64,000 bases of DNA from positions 62,001 to 126,000 of the forward strand of contig BDIU01000360.1 of the NCBI GenBank assembly GCA_002118135.1. Direction: 5' to 3'. This DNA comes from Trebouxia sp. TZW2008. Lineage: Eukaryota; Chlorophyta; Trebouxiophyceae; Trebouxiales; Trebouxiaceae. Position numbers and translations under genes: made by a program. The notes under the pieces were generated by a model that was not told the DNA's origin, ran no database searches, and was given only the letters and a program-made list of their open reading frames with translations. This document shows positions 26,001 through 39,519 of the stretch, one piece after another; within the stretch, counting starts at the first letter, position 1; each line of letters begins with the position of its first letter.

Positions 26001-29000
26001 CCCATACCCAGCACTGACACCGTCAGCCACTCAGGGGCTCCAGAGATGCAGTTGGACGCATTAGACAGCACTGATGCCCCAAAGCAAACAGCAGCATCAG
26101 AAAGCGGCAGAGCATCACAGCTGGAGCTGACAAACAGCTGCATCATCATCCCTGATTCAGAGGACAACAACACCCTGCAGGCAGTGCTGTTGCAGCAAGA
26201 TGCTGTTTGCCGAAGCCAGGATGCACCAACTGCAAACACGATAGAGCTGCAAAAAGATCCTGACAGCTCTCAAGCTGAGCAGCACCAGCATGAGGAGACG
26301 CCACAGACAGAACAGCATCTGGAGGGTGGCAGTCAGCACGAGCGCAAGAAGCAGTTGCGGATTGATCAGGACCTGCATCAAGCCAGTGGCAGTCAGCATG
26401 AGCGCGAGCGTGTATTGCAGCTCAGTCAGCACCAGAATGGTGATAATCAAGTGGCTGACAAGTCACAGCCTGAGCCGCTCAGCATGCCTGCTGATCAGCA
26501 TCAAGAACAGAGTGGCAGCCTCGGCGAGAGTGAGAACAGACTGCCGCCCACTCAGCATCAAGGCAATGACAGTCAACAATATGGCAAGTTTTTGCCTGAG
26601 CCACTCAGCATGCCTGCCTCATCAGGGGTCCCGCCTGCAGTTGATGGTCAGCGTCCTTCAGAGGCTCAGCAACCCTACAGCTTGCCAGCAGACCCAGTGT
26701 TGCCACAGCAAGCTGAGCCTAACAAGCTTGGCACAGAGCGCCAACAGGCTCCAGAGCTTATCACTGATGCTCGGCCTCCATTTGAGCAACAACAAAAGGT
26801 TGCAAAGCTTGTCACTGACGCTCAGCCACTAGTTGAGGTGGATGCTTCGGAGCTCACAAGGACTGTGCAAGGTGCAATTGCTGCAGGCAGTGCCCATCAA
26901 CAGAAACAGCTTCAAGAGACAGCGAACAGGCGTGATGCTGTCAAGACAGGTCATACAGCTGTTGAGCATGCTATGGACATCAATATTGCAGGTGAGCTGG
27001 TCACCTTTGCAAGCATCGTCTCAATTCACTGCATGAGTCTGATCAACAAGCAGGCTGGAAAGTCATGTTCTGATAGCTGCGCCATTTGACCAGGTTCGCT
27101 CGTCTTTGTGAGGGATCTCTTCTGTTGCATTTGGCTTCATTCCTGTCCCCTTTGTGGGAAAAGTATACAACATGCTGCAAAGTAAGCTTGCAATCTAATG
27201 CCTTAAAGTGCAGCAACAAACAGTCAGACCAACTTGATGTTCGCAGCGGCTATGTTGTCCGACAACCTTGCCCACTTTGCAGGTGATAAGAACATGCCAA
27301 GCCTGGCAACCTCAAGCTCTGACAAAGCAACAGAGATATCTCAGCAGCAGGTATCAGCCCAGCATGATCATCAAGCCCAGCACCCAGTGCAAGACCCCAG
27401 CAGCCGCTACTCAGGCAACTCTAAGCAAGATGGTAATGACGCTGACGATGCCCCAGAGTGTAGTCCAGCAGACAACGAGCCTGTTGCTACAGCTGCTGCA
27501 GCGTCACAACCTGATCATGCACAGATAAGCAAAGCTGGCCAGGGCTTGCAGAGTGTCAATGCACAGAGCGTGCATGCTTCGCAACAGGCTGTTGCTGCTA
27601 AGCAGTCAGGCAGCAGTCAAGAGAGGCTAGCAGTCAGCAAAGCTCGCAATTCAAATGCTAGCAAGCCAGGCTCAGCCAGTCAGGCTTTGACTGTAATCAA
27701 AGACGCCTCCCCTCAAGCAGGCAGTACTGTCAGCACAGTCGCATCCGCTGAGTCAGAAGCAAGAGCACTTGTGACTGCAGTCCAGAGGAGCTCTCTTCAG
27801 GAAAGCAGTCAGCTAGGCAGTGTGGCAGCTGAGCCAAACCCTATGCTGCCAGACTCCGTGTTAGCCAAGTCAAAGGACACACCAATGCCTGCGGTGGGGT
27901 GCAAGCTGGGTCATGGTCTGCCTGTTGAGGAAGAAGCAAGAGCTCTCGTGACTGCAGCTAAGGCTAGCACTCTTCAAGAAAGCAGCCAGCCAATCCCCAT
28001 AGCAGCCAAACCAAACAGCATTGTCCCAGACTCTGCAGAGGCCAAGCTCAAGGAAGCAACAGTGCCTGCAGTTGTGTACAAACCAGACCAAGTCTTGCCT
28101 ATTGATGCAGAAGATAAGGAGAATGACAGCAGCTCGTTGTCCCTGGCAGGCTCTGATCCGCAGTCACAGTCACAGGGTCTCAAGCAGCAGCAGCAAAGCA
28201 ATGCGGCCATTGCTGCGGCTGCTCAGGTACTGCTTGATGCCTCTCATGCAAGCATGCATGCTGATTGGCCCAGCTTGAGGTGGTGTGTTCAACAGGGGCA
28301 GCCTGTGCAGCCTCTGCATTGCGAGTTCAACAAGTTGCTTGCTCCACATTCTGATCGTTACAGGGCTTCAAAGTGTTCACAACGTCTTCGCAGCCCAGAG
28401 TTGAATGTGCATGGCAATTTTCACAGTCCTCAGCCGCATGGGCTCAGTGTCAAACTCTGACAAATGATTGCTCCGACAATCATGCACGCCAACTGAACTC
28501 ACCTCAGACTGTCTGCAGTGTGTTCAACACAGGTACTTGATACGTGCAGATGTTCCGTGCCAGCAATTGTCAAGCCTTGTTTGATATGCCTGATGCGGCC
28601 TCAGCAACATTGTTTTTTAAAGCAGCAGTCATGCATGGTACAACGCACTTGTTGCATCAAAATTGCCTTTGCATGTTGTCTCAGGTTGTAGCTGAAGCAT
28701 ACATCAAGCAAGCGCCTGCTGCTAGGTCACTGCCAATCAGACGCAAGCCCACTGTGGAGAGCAAGGCACCTGCAGCAATCCCTGCAGCATTGCTCACGGT
28801 ATTACTGCATGGTCAATGCAACCCCTACATCAACAATGCTTTTGATTGTCATCTCAGGTAGTAGCTGAGGCATATACCAAGCAGCCGCTTGCTGCTAGGT
28901 CAGTCAGAAGTAAGCTGGCAAGGCACCTGAAACAATCCTGACAGCATTACATATGCTACTGATGCGTGGTCAATGCACTCCCTACCAACAACAGGCTTCT

Positions 29001-32000
29001 GCTTTGCGTGCAGGTAGTAGCTGAAGCATATACCAAGCAGCCGCCTGCTGCTAGGCCAAGGCCAGTCAGGCGCAAACCCACTGTGGAGAACAAGGCACCT
29101 GAAGCAATCCCTACAGCTTTGCGTACACCGCCGAAGGGCAAGCAAGGCCAGGTGAATACACTGCCACCAGCATATGCTTGTACATTGGCTTGCTGATCAA
29201 GGGAATCTCTGTTGGGCACAGACGCGCTGTGGTGATCAGGCATCAGGGGACTGTTGTGCAATCTATGATATTATTTAGCCTCTGGTACTGCAGTGCACTC
29301 ATGCAATCAGCAAATTTGTAGTGTGCTTAAAGCTGTCAGACAGAGCAGGAGTGCTGTGTGTCAATGCAGCAATCGAGAAACCGTCAAATAAGCCAAGTGA
29401 ATCACCATACTCTTCATCTCAGTGATTGATACTTTAAAATACTTGCGTATTGGGTATTACGTATTGGCCCCAACGTATTGCGTATTTCATGGGGTGCACT
29501 GCATCTCAGTGATTCATACTCTGGAACACTGCGTATCGCTTATGTGTTGCGTATTACGTATTATGTATTGCGTATTGAGTATTACGTACGGTGATTCACT
29601 GAATAAGCGCCTTCTGGTTCTGCAAGAAGCAGCATCTTCACAAGAGGATGCACCTATGCTGCAATGCTGATTTCCTGACTGACATGAGCGGCTTGCTACA
29701 GGCCAATGCAGTTGCTGTCTGGAAGCGGGCTCATTCTGAAGCATGTATGCCTGAAGAGTCAAGCCCACCATTGCAGCAGGAAAGAACTGCTGGGCATGCA
29801 ATACCTGCTGCAGCTAGGGGACAGGCGCTGGCATCAGCTCAATTGGATATGCAATCAGAACTTGGGGATGCAACACCTCCTGTAGTCAAGGGACCGGCCC
29901 TGGAATCAGCTCAAGCTGACATGCAGTCCCCATCTCTGCCTGGTCAAGCTGCAAAGCCTAAGGGGGCAGCTAGCACAGTGCTCAAGCAGCAGGAGTTGTA
30001 TCCTGCTGTCAAAGAGTATGTCACAGGTCAGAAGCCACAGCACAGACAGGCACAGCATTGCCAGCAGGATGCAGCAAAGCATGCTCAGCATGGTACAACA
30101 CCCAGCCATGCTGCCAGAGTTACTGTCAGTGTACAGAAAGGCAAAGCAGCTGATGCACAGCAGTCTCCGCTCCCACTGCATGGTAGGGCAGGTGAGGAGC
30201 CAGGCAAACTCACGGAGCATGTCTCAGCAGCTCAGCTCAAACAGCCAGGGCAAACTGAGCTGGCACCTGTCAGAGGTACAACTGCTGACGTTGGACAAGG
30301 CTCATATGATGCGGTGCAGCTTGGTCCTGAGAAGGGCCCAGAGCCTAGTCAAACTCCAAGCAGGCAGGTGTCTGCCTCTGTTGCAGGCGGCAAAAGGCCA
30401 TTAGATGCACCTGTTGAGGATGTCAGCAAGCGTCATAAGGTATGCGCTGCTGCTTGAATGCTCAGACGAGGAGCTTTGTTGGCTGGGTCGCAGAAATGCT
30501 CAGGTGCTTGTTACTTAAGCGGCGTTGCAGCAGTTGAATTCAGCAGGCATTGCTATGTTACTGCAATGCTCCAAAAGATACAGCATTGTATCTGCACTTG
30601 CTGCTTGGGTGTCTTGATTGCCGTATGTCATTGTTGCAATGCGCTTGTCTCCTAGTCTCCAAACAGCTCCTGCCACAGAAAGTGCAGCATGTCAGTATGG
30701 CACACATGCTTATAGCCCCAGCATGATGCTGAATTGCGCTACAGTATAGGCATCATCACTACAAATTGAGTCCTGTGCACAAGAGCCATGCCATATGTAA
30801 ACATGGCATGAACTGACCCACAGTTCTGTAATGTGTCAGGGTGGCTTGTGAGCTTTAGTGCACCGTGTGATGGGTGGCATGGCTCAGATCATCGGTTCAA
30901 CTTTGGTCCTGTGCACAACAGCCATACTATATGTGAACACTTTCTGAATTGACCAACAATTCTGTATTGTGTCAGGGTGGCTTATGGGGCTTAGCGCACA
31001 GTGTGATGGGTGGCATGGCTCAGCGACTGCAGACCCAGAGAGGCACGTGCACTGCAGAACCCTCAGCATCAAGGTATGCTCAGCAATCAAGTCATCAGTG
31101 ACTGAGCAACCTCTGCAACAGTAGCACACTGCAGTACTGTTCAGAGGCTCTTGTGCTGAAAGCAGGCCTATATTGGCGTTTGTTGGGGCAACATTGCAAG
31201 GTAGAGGCAACAAGCTGTTAGCTCCTCCTGTTGTCTTGCAAGCTTTACAGCAGAGCATGCATTGATCAGCAGTGTCATCAGCATGTGCATGCTCTTCAGC
31301 TATAAGCATCTCAAGCCAATGGCAGCTAAGTCTGTATTCAGGAGCATGCTGTTTCGGTTGTCGTTTGCATTCAACACATCATCACAACTCATTTTGCTGT
31401 CACACACTGTGTCAGCAATTGCGTCTGACATTCCCAGTGAGCGCTTGCCTCTTGATCTCCTTCTCATTACAGTCTGGCTATTTGCAGAGATGTATGTCTC
31501 CAGGCGGTCATATGAGTTTGTAGCTGCTGCAACAAGTTTGACTCCGTGCTTGACAAAGTCTTCGCTGCATACATGCCCTGCATTGACATCAGCGCTGCTT
31601 GGAGTTGAGCAATGCTGCGACAAGCTTGTCAGTTTGCAGAGCACAATCTCAGCCCCCAGGCCCCAGGCAGCAACTCCAGGGCTCAGTGGCACAGCCCCAG
31701 GGCTCAAGGCAGCAGCCCCAAGGTTCTAGGCAGCAGCTGCAGGGCCCCAGGCCGCAGCCCCAAGGCAGTAGGCAGCAGCCCCAGGGCCCTAGACAGCAGC
31801 CTCATGCAGCAAAGGGCCCTGCCTCCCTGCCCTGCAGCGGGACCAGAAACGCGCCTGCAGGACCAGGGCAAAAGACAACTGCTAGTGCAAAACAGGCAAG
31901 ATAGTGCTCAACCAGTGTATTCATGCAGCAGAAAGCCTTGCCCGCCTGCCCTGCAGCGGGGTAGAAAATACAATTGCAAGAGCAGAGCAAAAGAACTGAT

Positions 32001-35000
32001 CTGCTCCTGCAAAGCAGGCAAGACTTGTGCACAGCCGGTGCATGCGTGCATGCACGCTGTGGTTGGACTAGTACATCTTCAGCAATGGAAGTGGTGACAT
32101 GTGCATGCATGCGTATATGCTGTGACTTGACTGACACAAGACGCAAGCAGCTTTGTGCTGAACCCAAGCACGCTCACGCCATGTCAATCATGTCCAGGGC
32201 TGAGCACGCAGTCAAGCTCTGACAGCCTATGTGTATGAAGCTATCAACACCCTCAACCTATGTAAAGCGTGTTTGGCTGCCTAGCTCATGTTGTTGTAAT
32301 GGACACAGGCTTTCAGTGAAGTGGCTTTTGCAGCACATTGGCTGACTCTTGTGCTCAATGGCTGCAATTCACTTCTTTTATGCTTCTTACAGGCTATTGC
32401 CAGGGCTCAAGCAGCCAAGCATGGGCCTTTGCCACTGACTATTGCTAACCATAGAAACACCCTGCCAGCTGTCACCCACATCCCCCACCAACCCCAAAGT
32501 GGAGCCCCACAGGGGCTGCCTGATGGGCAAGTGCGGAACTTCAGTAATCGAGGCGTGTCAGCTCCTTCCACTGCTGTGGGTGCGGCTAGCCTGAGGTCCT
32601 CTTCTTCTTTCACGGCTGGCTGTCAGATGGCTGCAATGAAGGATGCAGTGTCAGCAGCGGTGAGATTGATTGCAGTATAATTTTGTGTTTAGTTGGCACT
32701 GTGCACATGTGCCATCAGTCATGTGTGTAAGTGCTGTTGTGCACATGTGCCATCAGTCATGGTGCATCAGTGCCATCAGTTGTGCAAATGCTGCTGTGCA
32801 AATACCTTTACTCAGCTGCCCTACCCCACTGTCAGCAGCAGTGAGATAGATTGGATGCAGCGCTTTCCTGAGGTCTTTGCATTGCAACAGTGTACAAAGT
32901 GGTCATGGCTGCAGATGCTGCTGTAGGTACAGTGAATGCAAGATGCTGCCCAACTGTTGACAGGGGTGAAACTGACTGCATTATCTCGATTGTCTCACAC
33001 TTTGAAGCAGTCATGGTGACCTGCTGTGCCCCACTTTCAGCAGCAGTGAAACTGGCTGCAAGGTTATTCTGATTGTCTTGCACTGTCAAGCAGTCATGAC
33101 ATAATTATGCTGCGAGCTCATTGAGCACGGCACGTCATCTCTGTCCAAGACTCTGTCACTCAAGACGTCAGTCTCTTGTTCCCTGTGTTGCTTGAGCGTG
33201 TCGATGCATACAGTCTGCAAGGCAAGGCAATGACGCACCTTCTCAATTAAGAAAAGAAACCTTGTTATCACAGTCACACACGCGCTTTTAATACCAGTAC
33301 TCACTGATGGGGCTGTTTTGGCCCTGGACATGGTGCGATACCCTTTGCATGCCTGCTTGGTGTCCAACCCTGCAAGCATTTGCTGCCATGCAATGTGCAC
33401 AGTGTCATATGACATATTCATGTCTTACATGTGTTCCCTGACAGTTTCAATGTAATGCTCCGGGTGGGGGATGGCAGCAGAGCATCTGCGCCTATGGTTG
33501 TGCGATCACTGAAACAAACAAGCTTTTGTTGTGCAAATCTTTCACCCCCAGCAATCTTGACTTATTGCTTCGGGTGGGCAGTGGCAGCAGAGCATCTGTG
33601 CATGTGATTGTGCCATCACTGAAATGATCAAGCTGATTTTGCATGAACTTGTGTCTCCTTAGCAGTACTAATGCATTGCTGCAGGTGGGCGGTGGCAGCA
33701 GAGCATCTGTGCCCATGATTGTGCCCAAGTCTTTTCAGCGTCAAAATATGAGGGCTTCCCTGGCTGTCAGGTGTGGCTGACAAATCACAAAAATCTCTTC
33801 AAAAGCTATAGTCTGTAGTATGCTGGCAATGCTTACAAGCCTTGCATGTAGAAGCATGCGTCAGCAGTCTCTTTCTCTGCTGCAGCTACATAGTACCTCC
33901 TAAATATATGACTTGCTGTTTGACAGCGACCTGTACCCATGCTGGATCATGAACAGTCTTGCCACCACTATTGACCGCATTCTGCCTGCATAGCCGCTGA
34001 TATATGCGCTCTCACGGTTATGCAACGACACTGGCAAGTCAACAAGGACTGGTCTACACTGCAGGGCTGCCTTAAAGGCTGCATCACCCAGAGTCAGTGA
34101 GCCTGTACCACAGCCATCTTCAGCGCAAGTGCCGTCAGGCAATCACAGCGACGATCATGTCAGCGCTGCTCCTGACAGCACTCAACCCTTGGTGTCAAAT
34201 GTGATCTCAAGTGCAGCAGATGTGCAAGGGCACTGCAACAACATGCCTACCCAGCAGATGCTGCATGAGGGGTTATGGACTCAAGAGGAGGGTGTGGGTG
34301 CATATCCTATGGAGTACAGGCAGCTGGTAAGCTACTTGACAAACTGTTGCCATGTTCAAACCTGTGCATGCAGCTTAAAAATGAATCACCACAATTGGTA
34401 CACTGTGCTTGCAACATATGTGCCGGAAATGGCTCAACCCATACAGCTCGTATACCGTTGTGTTGATACATGACTTTGACCACAACACTTGTTGTTGTTG
34501 TTGTGCTGCACCAGCATGAGCTGTCAATCTTGCTGCTTGTTGTCTCTGTGATTGACTTTGCCATCCAAAGCACCAAACCAAAGCGCAAAACGTCATCAAC
34601 AAATCTGTTTGATAGGAGGATGCAAGCAAGTTGGGTTGAATAAGTGTTGCATCAGGTTTGTACCGGACTCACACAGTCTCCTTTTCATCCATTTCTTCCC
34701 GCATCATGCCGCTACAAAAGCAACTTCAAGTCTTTTGCATTGTTGTTGCAGAGCCATAGGCAGGAGGACCCGTCAGCCGATACACTGCGGCATCAGACTC
34801 TGCAAAGCAGATCTGCAACTCCAGCCAATCAGCTTGCCTGTGTTGCTCGAAAGTCAGCAGACCCAAGTGGACAAGACGCTGTCAGTCATGATGCAATGCC
34901 TGCACCAGGTGGACACGCTGCAACAGGCCAATCAGCAGGCCTGTCAGCAGGTCAAGCTCTGACAGACGGGCCAGCACAACCTGGCTGGGTAATGCCATTC

Positions 35001-38000
35001 CCAGGGGTCTCCAAGTCTGAGTCTGCCTTCCCCTGTGACCTGCCTAAGGCACCTTTGCAGAGGGCAAGCACAGCGCCTTTTCAGCAGTGGAAAGATCTGG
35101 GACAGCATCTTGGTGGGCCCTTGAGCAACAGCCCTTTGTGCCACAGCAATTATGCGACACATGCCCACTTGGACCTGTCAAGGCCGCTCTGCTTGCAGCA
35201 GCCATCTGTGTTTGCATACCAAGGAGCGCACTCTTATGGTCAAGCCATGCAGTCCCCTTCTGTACAGACTGCGTACCAGCAGCGGCAGGGTGTAGATTAT
35301 CCTGGGCTTGCTCAAAGTGCTAAGCTAGGAGGTGCTTATTCTACACATTTGCCAATGCTTTTGGATCAGCAAACACAGCAGCAGCAACAGCATCAGAGAC
35401 CAAGCGCTGCAAGAGGAGCAACCTTTGATAGAATTGGCAAGGATTCTGCTTGGCAAGCTATGCCACAGCACAATGAAGGACGTCAGCAGCAGGTCCCAAG
35501 AATGCACCACTTGCAACCATCTGATCGGCAACAGCCAGATGCTGCTGTCGTTGGACAAGTGCGAGGGCCACAAAAGCACCAAGACCAGGCATTTCCCAAG
35601 CCTGAGATGGTTGCACATCAGGGCAGTGAGCCCTTCTGCCAGCAACATGAGACCACTGATTGGCGGTTCAGTCGGTCAAGCAATGCTGCTCGGCCACAAG
35701 ATCTGCAAAGACCTGAGGGGGATGGCAGTGAGATCATCTTTGCACAGACTCAGGAGCATGATGGCTTGCATCACCACCGGCTCCAAGGTCCGAATAGGCA
35801 GAGCATCTGGCACCAACCTGAGCAGCATCAGCAGGATGTGGCACAGCAGCAGCAGCCGCTCCAGGGTCTCAGCAGGCAGAGCAGCTGGCAATCTCCTGAA
35901 ATGCATCAGCAGGCTGCACAACAGCAGCATAAGCAGGCTGAGCAACAGCAGCATCAGCATGCGATGGCACAGCAACAGAAGTTTTTGGCACTGCAGCATC
36001 AGCAACTCACTGATCACAATCAGCCGGCTGTAGCACAACAGAAGAATGCTGTGCCTCAGCGTGTCACTCCTGCCTCGCCACCTCACAGGTGGCTCAAGGA
36101 AGAGCTAGAAGCTGCTAGACTGTCACGCCAAGCTGAACAGGCAGGACAGGAGCCCTGGTTGCAAGCCACTCATGCACATGAGCACTCCAATGCTGAGGCT
36201 GTTGGTCAAGGTCTTCATCAGCAGCCACAGCTTGCCAATCAAGGTGTCTATCAGCATCACCAGGCTGCCAGCCAGGGAGCCCATCAGCGTCAGAGCGCTG
36301 CTCGTCAGCATCAGCAGGCTGGCAATCATCAGGCTGAACAGCACCACACTGATGGTCAAGAGGATTGTCAACAGCCTCCCCATCAGAATGCCTTTCAGCA
36401 TGACCAGGCTGCCCAGCAGCAGCTACAGTCTGCCAGTCAGGCTGCTTTTCAGCATCAGCAGCCTGCCTTTCAACAGGCATTTGATTGTCATGCTGCTCAG
36501 CAGCATCAACACGCTACTCATCAGCAGGCTATCAATCACCAGGTTGCCAATCAAGCTGCCCATCAGCCACAACAGGCTGTTCATGACCAAGCTGCGAATG
36601 ATCTGGCTGCCAATGAAGGTACCCATCAGCAGCTACAGCCTGTCGATCAGGCTCCCCTTCAGCACCAACATGCTGCCCATCAGCAGCCACATTTTGCTGG
36701 TCAAGGTGCTTATCAGCACCAACAATCTGCCCATCAGGCTGCCCTTCAATGGGATGCACCCTGGAGAACACAGACCCTTGCAGCTGTTGCCCCTATCAGC
36801 TGGCAGCACATTGCCCAACAAGAGATGCAGTCTGCCCATGAACAAGGTCAGTACAGTAGGGGCCAGAGGCCCATGGCTGCCCCTAGTGCCATTCTGCAGC
36901 AAGGCGCTGTTGATACAGCTTGGCAAACCTCTAAACCTGACATGCGGGAGCGCATGCAGCTATCAGGCAGGTCAGTGCCAGCTGATGACTGGCAGCACAT
37001 GCGTCAAGAAGTTGTCCCACGAGCTGCAGCATCAGAGCATAGACCTGATTTCAATGTGCAAGGACATCAAACAAGCATGACGTCTCAAGTGACGAGACAT
37101 GGGCAACCATCAACTCAACCCCACCCAGCTTATGCTTGGCAGCATCAGCAGCAGCATCAGCAGATGCACCAACTTGCTGTGAGAGCAGCTCAGCAAATCA
37201 TGCCTGTTGTGTCCACTACTGCTGTCAGTCTCCCTCAACAGCCCCAGCAGCCCCATGTCCAGCTGTGGCAGCAGTTGCATCAGCAGATGTACCCATTGGA
37301 TGTGACATCTGCTCAGCAAAGCAGGCCCATTACCTCAACTGCTTTCTGTGTCCCTGAGCAACCCAATGTCTTGCAGCATCAGTACCAGCAGGCAAACATT
37401 GCTGAGCGGAGCGTGCGTCAGCAGGTGCATTCAGTGGATGCTGCAATTCACCAGCCTGCTGATCGTGGTGTACGTCAGCAGGTGCCTTGGATGCATGCTT
37501 CATCAGCTCAGCAAGTTCCACCGGTTTTACATCAGTCGCACTTGTTTCAGCAGCCACATCAGCAGCAGCCACATCAGCAGCAGCCACATCAGCAGCAGCC
37601 ACATCAGCAGCAGCAAGAGCCGCAGCTGCAGCATGAGGACCAGTTGATTGCAAAAGGTAGCTTACAAAACCATCAGCTAACACAGCAGCAGTGCCAGCAG
37701 CAGCATCAGTTGCAGCAAAGGCATTCTGAAGAGCATGCAAAGCAGCCCAGCAGCCCAGTAAGCATGCCAGCACACTTTGGTGGTGCGTCTCAGACAGGTA
37801 TAACGTTATCTGGTCAAGCTTGTAGTTGTGTACAGTGTACCCTATTCTTTCTGAGCTTTGACCTGATTCTCCACCTGCTCTGCCAAATGCCTCATAATGA
37901 AAAAATAGCTGCCGCACTTTCTATGCATGAACTGGTCTACCTGTAATGCAAATGCACTCTGTGCTTGGTCACCAATTACTTGCGATAGTATGGTGTGTCT

Positions 38001-39519
38001 CATGCATGGCTTACTAAGTAGACGACGCTAGTCATGACCTTGGTCAGTCTTTGATACATGATGCTGAGCTTGAAACGGTCAGCTTTGACACAATGGCTAT
38101 CGCTGACTGCAGGCTTGAGAACCAGTGTTGGGCCACAACTCAGCTTTGGAAAGTCAATCACCTTTCAGCATGTTGGTGGTGCTTCACCTGCTTCAGCTCA
38201 TGCACAGCCTGTGAGCAGTACAGGTGAGCTGGTTCCAAATTGGCGAGGATGCAGCTTGTCAGCAGCGCAAGCGCGCATGCACAGTTATGCAAGCTGTTGG
38301 AAAGACAAGCATTACTGCAATGTCATTTTGTTCAACATAAGTAATTGAGGCACAGGAATGAAATGGTTGGAGACAAATAACTGCTGCGGTACGTAGCTAG
38401 CAGGGCCTGCTGAGCCTGTCTAGCAAGCGTTCTGAATGAGTATGAGGTCTGTTGAGGTCACTGTGTGCTCCATTGATGCAATGCAGTGGCTCCTCCCAAA
38501 GCAAGCATTGCTTTCCTGACTGTCATGCTGAATTGAATCTGCAGAACATTTGCAAGGCAACTGCGCTATCTTGCTTACGGTGTTGTCCTAACTTCCATAA
38601 TAAGCTCGCAAAGAATGCTTCATGAGACTGCTGCCAAGCATCATCCTTTTTGTGCTCAAGGCAGCTTGGGCAGCATACAACAAAGCATAAAAGTCGACCT
38701 GGAAGCAAACAAGCATTACAAATGATGTCTTCAAACTGGTAATTCCGGGTATTTGCTAACTGCTCAGTTTGTACAGGGCGCAACTCTGCAGTCTCAGCTG
38801 AGCACAGCATGAGCCTGGGCAACTGGATTCCAGCTCAGCGCACTCAGACTTCCACTGAGCCGACCTCAGCCCCTCACCCAGCCCACGCCCCTCACATGGG
38901 CAACGCTCAAAGCGTGCCGCAGCACAGCACAGCAGTTGTTGCCTCTGTATACAGACAGGCCAACCCTGAGGAAGGACATCTGCAGAGTCTAGTGCCCTCC
39001 GGCCTTCCTGGGCAGCTACCAGCTGCCATGACCATGAGTCACCAGCAGAGTCATGAGCAGGGGCAGCAGGCGGGGCAGAGGCTGCATGCAAGGAGCATAA
39101 AGAACGATGCCAATCAGAGGAGGCGAAAGTGTTTGCTGGAAATTGAGCGTGAGCTGCTGCGCCACTCTAGCAGTGATGAAGAGCAAGGCAATGAGCTGCA
39201 GCTGCCAAAACGCCAAAGGACAGCATGCACAGGTAATTGAAGTACATGTCATCATTGATTGTGATGATGCTGTCAGCGCATGCCTGTATGCGGGGTCCAT
39301 CTACAGCACAATGTACAATGTTGTTAGTGTGCTTACAAGCGAACTTGTATACACAGGCTGCATGCCATGGCTGCGTCACGTCGCACCAAGATCTTGATGT
39401 TCCTGAGATGCCTGTATTCTAAAGAGTTTGCAAGCACTGAGGCGACCTCTGCTGATTAACACATATGGCCTGCAGCTGAGCGTGTGGTGGATTTGTTTGC
39501 TGGTATCGAGTCTATGTGA
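23098..39519 (+). CDS. Very large Gln/Ala/Ser-rich nuclear-type protein, unknown family
   Basis: About 17 exons: 23098-23283, 23375-23479, 23561-23921, 24218-25332, 25635-26991, 27283-28226, 28685-28798, 29014-29151, 29702-30439, 31033-31073, 31640-31895, 32393-32659, 33685-33765, 34114-34326, 34752-37797, 38777-39232, 39476-39519; phases agree, total about 3,150 residues. Only the first 220 residues look folded (LTPRQIQDVRLLQFELLRT, then DPETVALLEDLLPLDLHNRK, then VVISYLHGPEPDL). The rest is low complexity: 40-residue repeats around TEQPNGISGTEPADN (exon 4), Gln/His-rich exon 15, and basic clusters such as KRPLDAPVEDVSKRHK and NQRRRKCLLEIERELL near the end. A transcription or chromatin cofactor is a guess from composition. 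Uncertain points: the start ATG, whether exons 7 and 8 are both used, and the last two junctions. Confidence 0.6.
24330..25010 (+). repeat. In-frame protein repeats of about 40 residues in the Gln-rich gene
   Basis: Exon 4 repeats a unit built on ADTEQPNGISGTEPADN, then TGQAEGIQETE, about six times, with spacing near 114-120 nt. The frame is kept throughout, unlike the intron arrays elsewhere. The unit length is close to that of the intron arrays, so coding repeats may arise by the same duplication process. Confidence 0.7.
28685..29151 (+). repeat. Triplicated exon in the Gln-rich gene
   Basis: Three copies start at 28685, 28858 and 29014 (173 and 156 nt apart), each after a CAG acceptor and each opening with VVAEAY. 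The first (VVAEAYIKQAPAARS) and third (VVAEAYTKQPPAARP) are intact, phase 0 to phase 0, with GT donors at 28799 and 29152. The middle copy has a deletion and a broken frame. Including one or both intact copies keeps the reading frame. Confidence 0.8.
30765..31023 (+). repeat. Two-copy intron repeat, 136 nt
   Basis: A segment with GTCCTGTGCACAA, GTGTCAGGGTGGCTT and GTGATGGGTGGCATGGCTC occurs twice, with the last motif offset by 136 nt. The second copy leads directly into the short exon 31033-31073. This again is the acceptor-side arrangement. Confidence 0.75.
31640..32017 (+). repeat. PQGSRQQ-coding repeat and duplicated exon end with a GC donor
   Basis: Exon 11 codes repeats of QPQGSRQQ. Its end, from CTGCCCTGCAGCGGG to the donor at 31895, is duplicated 122 nt downstream, ending at 32017. 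Both the original and the copy have a GC donor in the same context (CAG|GCAAGA). Confidence 0.7.
33440..33765 (+). repeat. Three acceptor-side copies of an 81-nt exon, period 110-111 nt
   Basis: The intact exon (33685-33765) reads VGGGSRASVPMIVPK after CTGCAG. Copies of its start lie upstream, with the landmark AGCATCTG at 33481, 33591 and 33702 (110, 111). The upstream copies keep GGGTGGGCAGTGGCAGCAG-like sequence but lose the acceptor (TTCGG or CCGG in place of CAG). Confidence 0.8.
37551..37610 (+). repeat. Perfect 15-nt coding repeat, four units
   Basis: CAGCCACATCAGCAG is repeated four times exactly, coding QPHQQ each time, within the Gln/His-rich exon 15. This is likely a length-variable minisatellite. 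Confidence 0.95.

Noticed and set aside
36172..37080. Long plus-strand open frame of 302 codons
   Set aside because: It is an off-frame shadow of the Gln/His-rich exon; minus-strand open frames over the same repeats are shadows too.
38172..38222. Possible exon HVGGASPASAHAQP in the Gln-rich gene
   Set aside because: Its start phase does not fit the exon ending at 37797, while the exon at 38777 joins that one in phase. It is probably a decayed copy.
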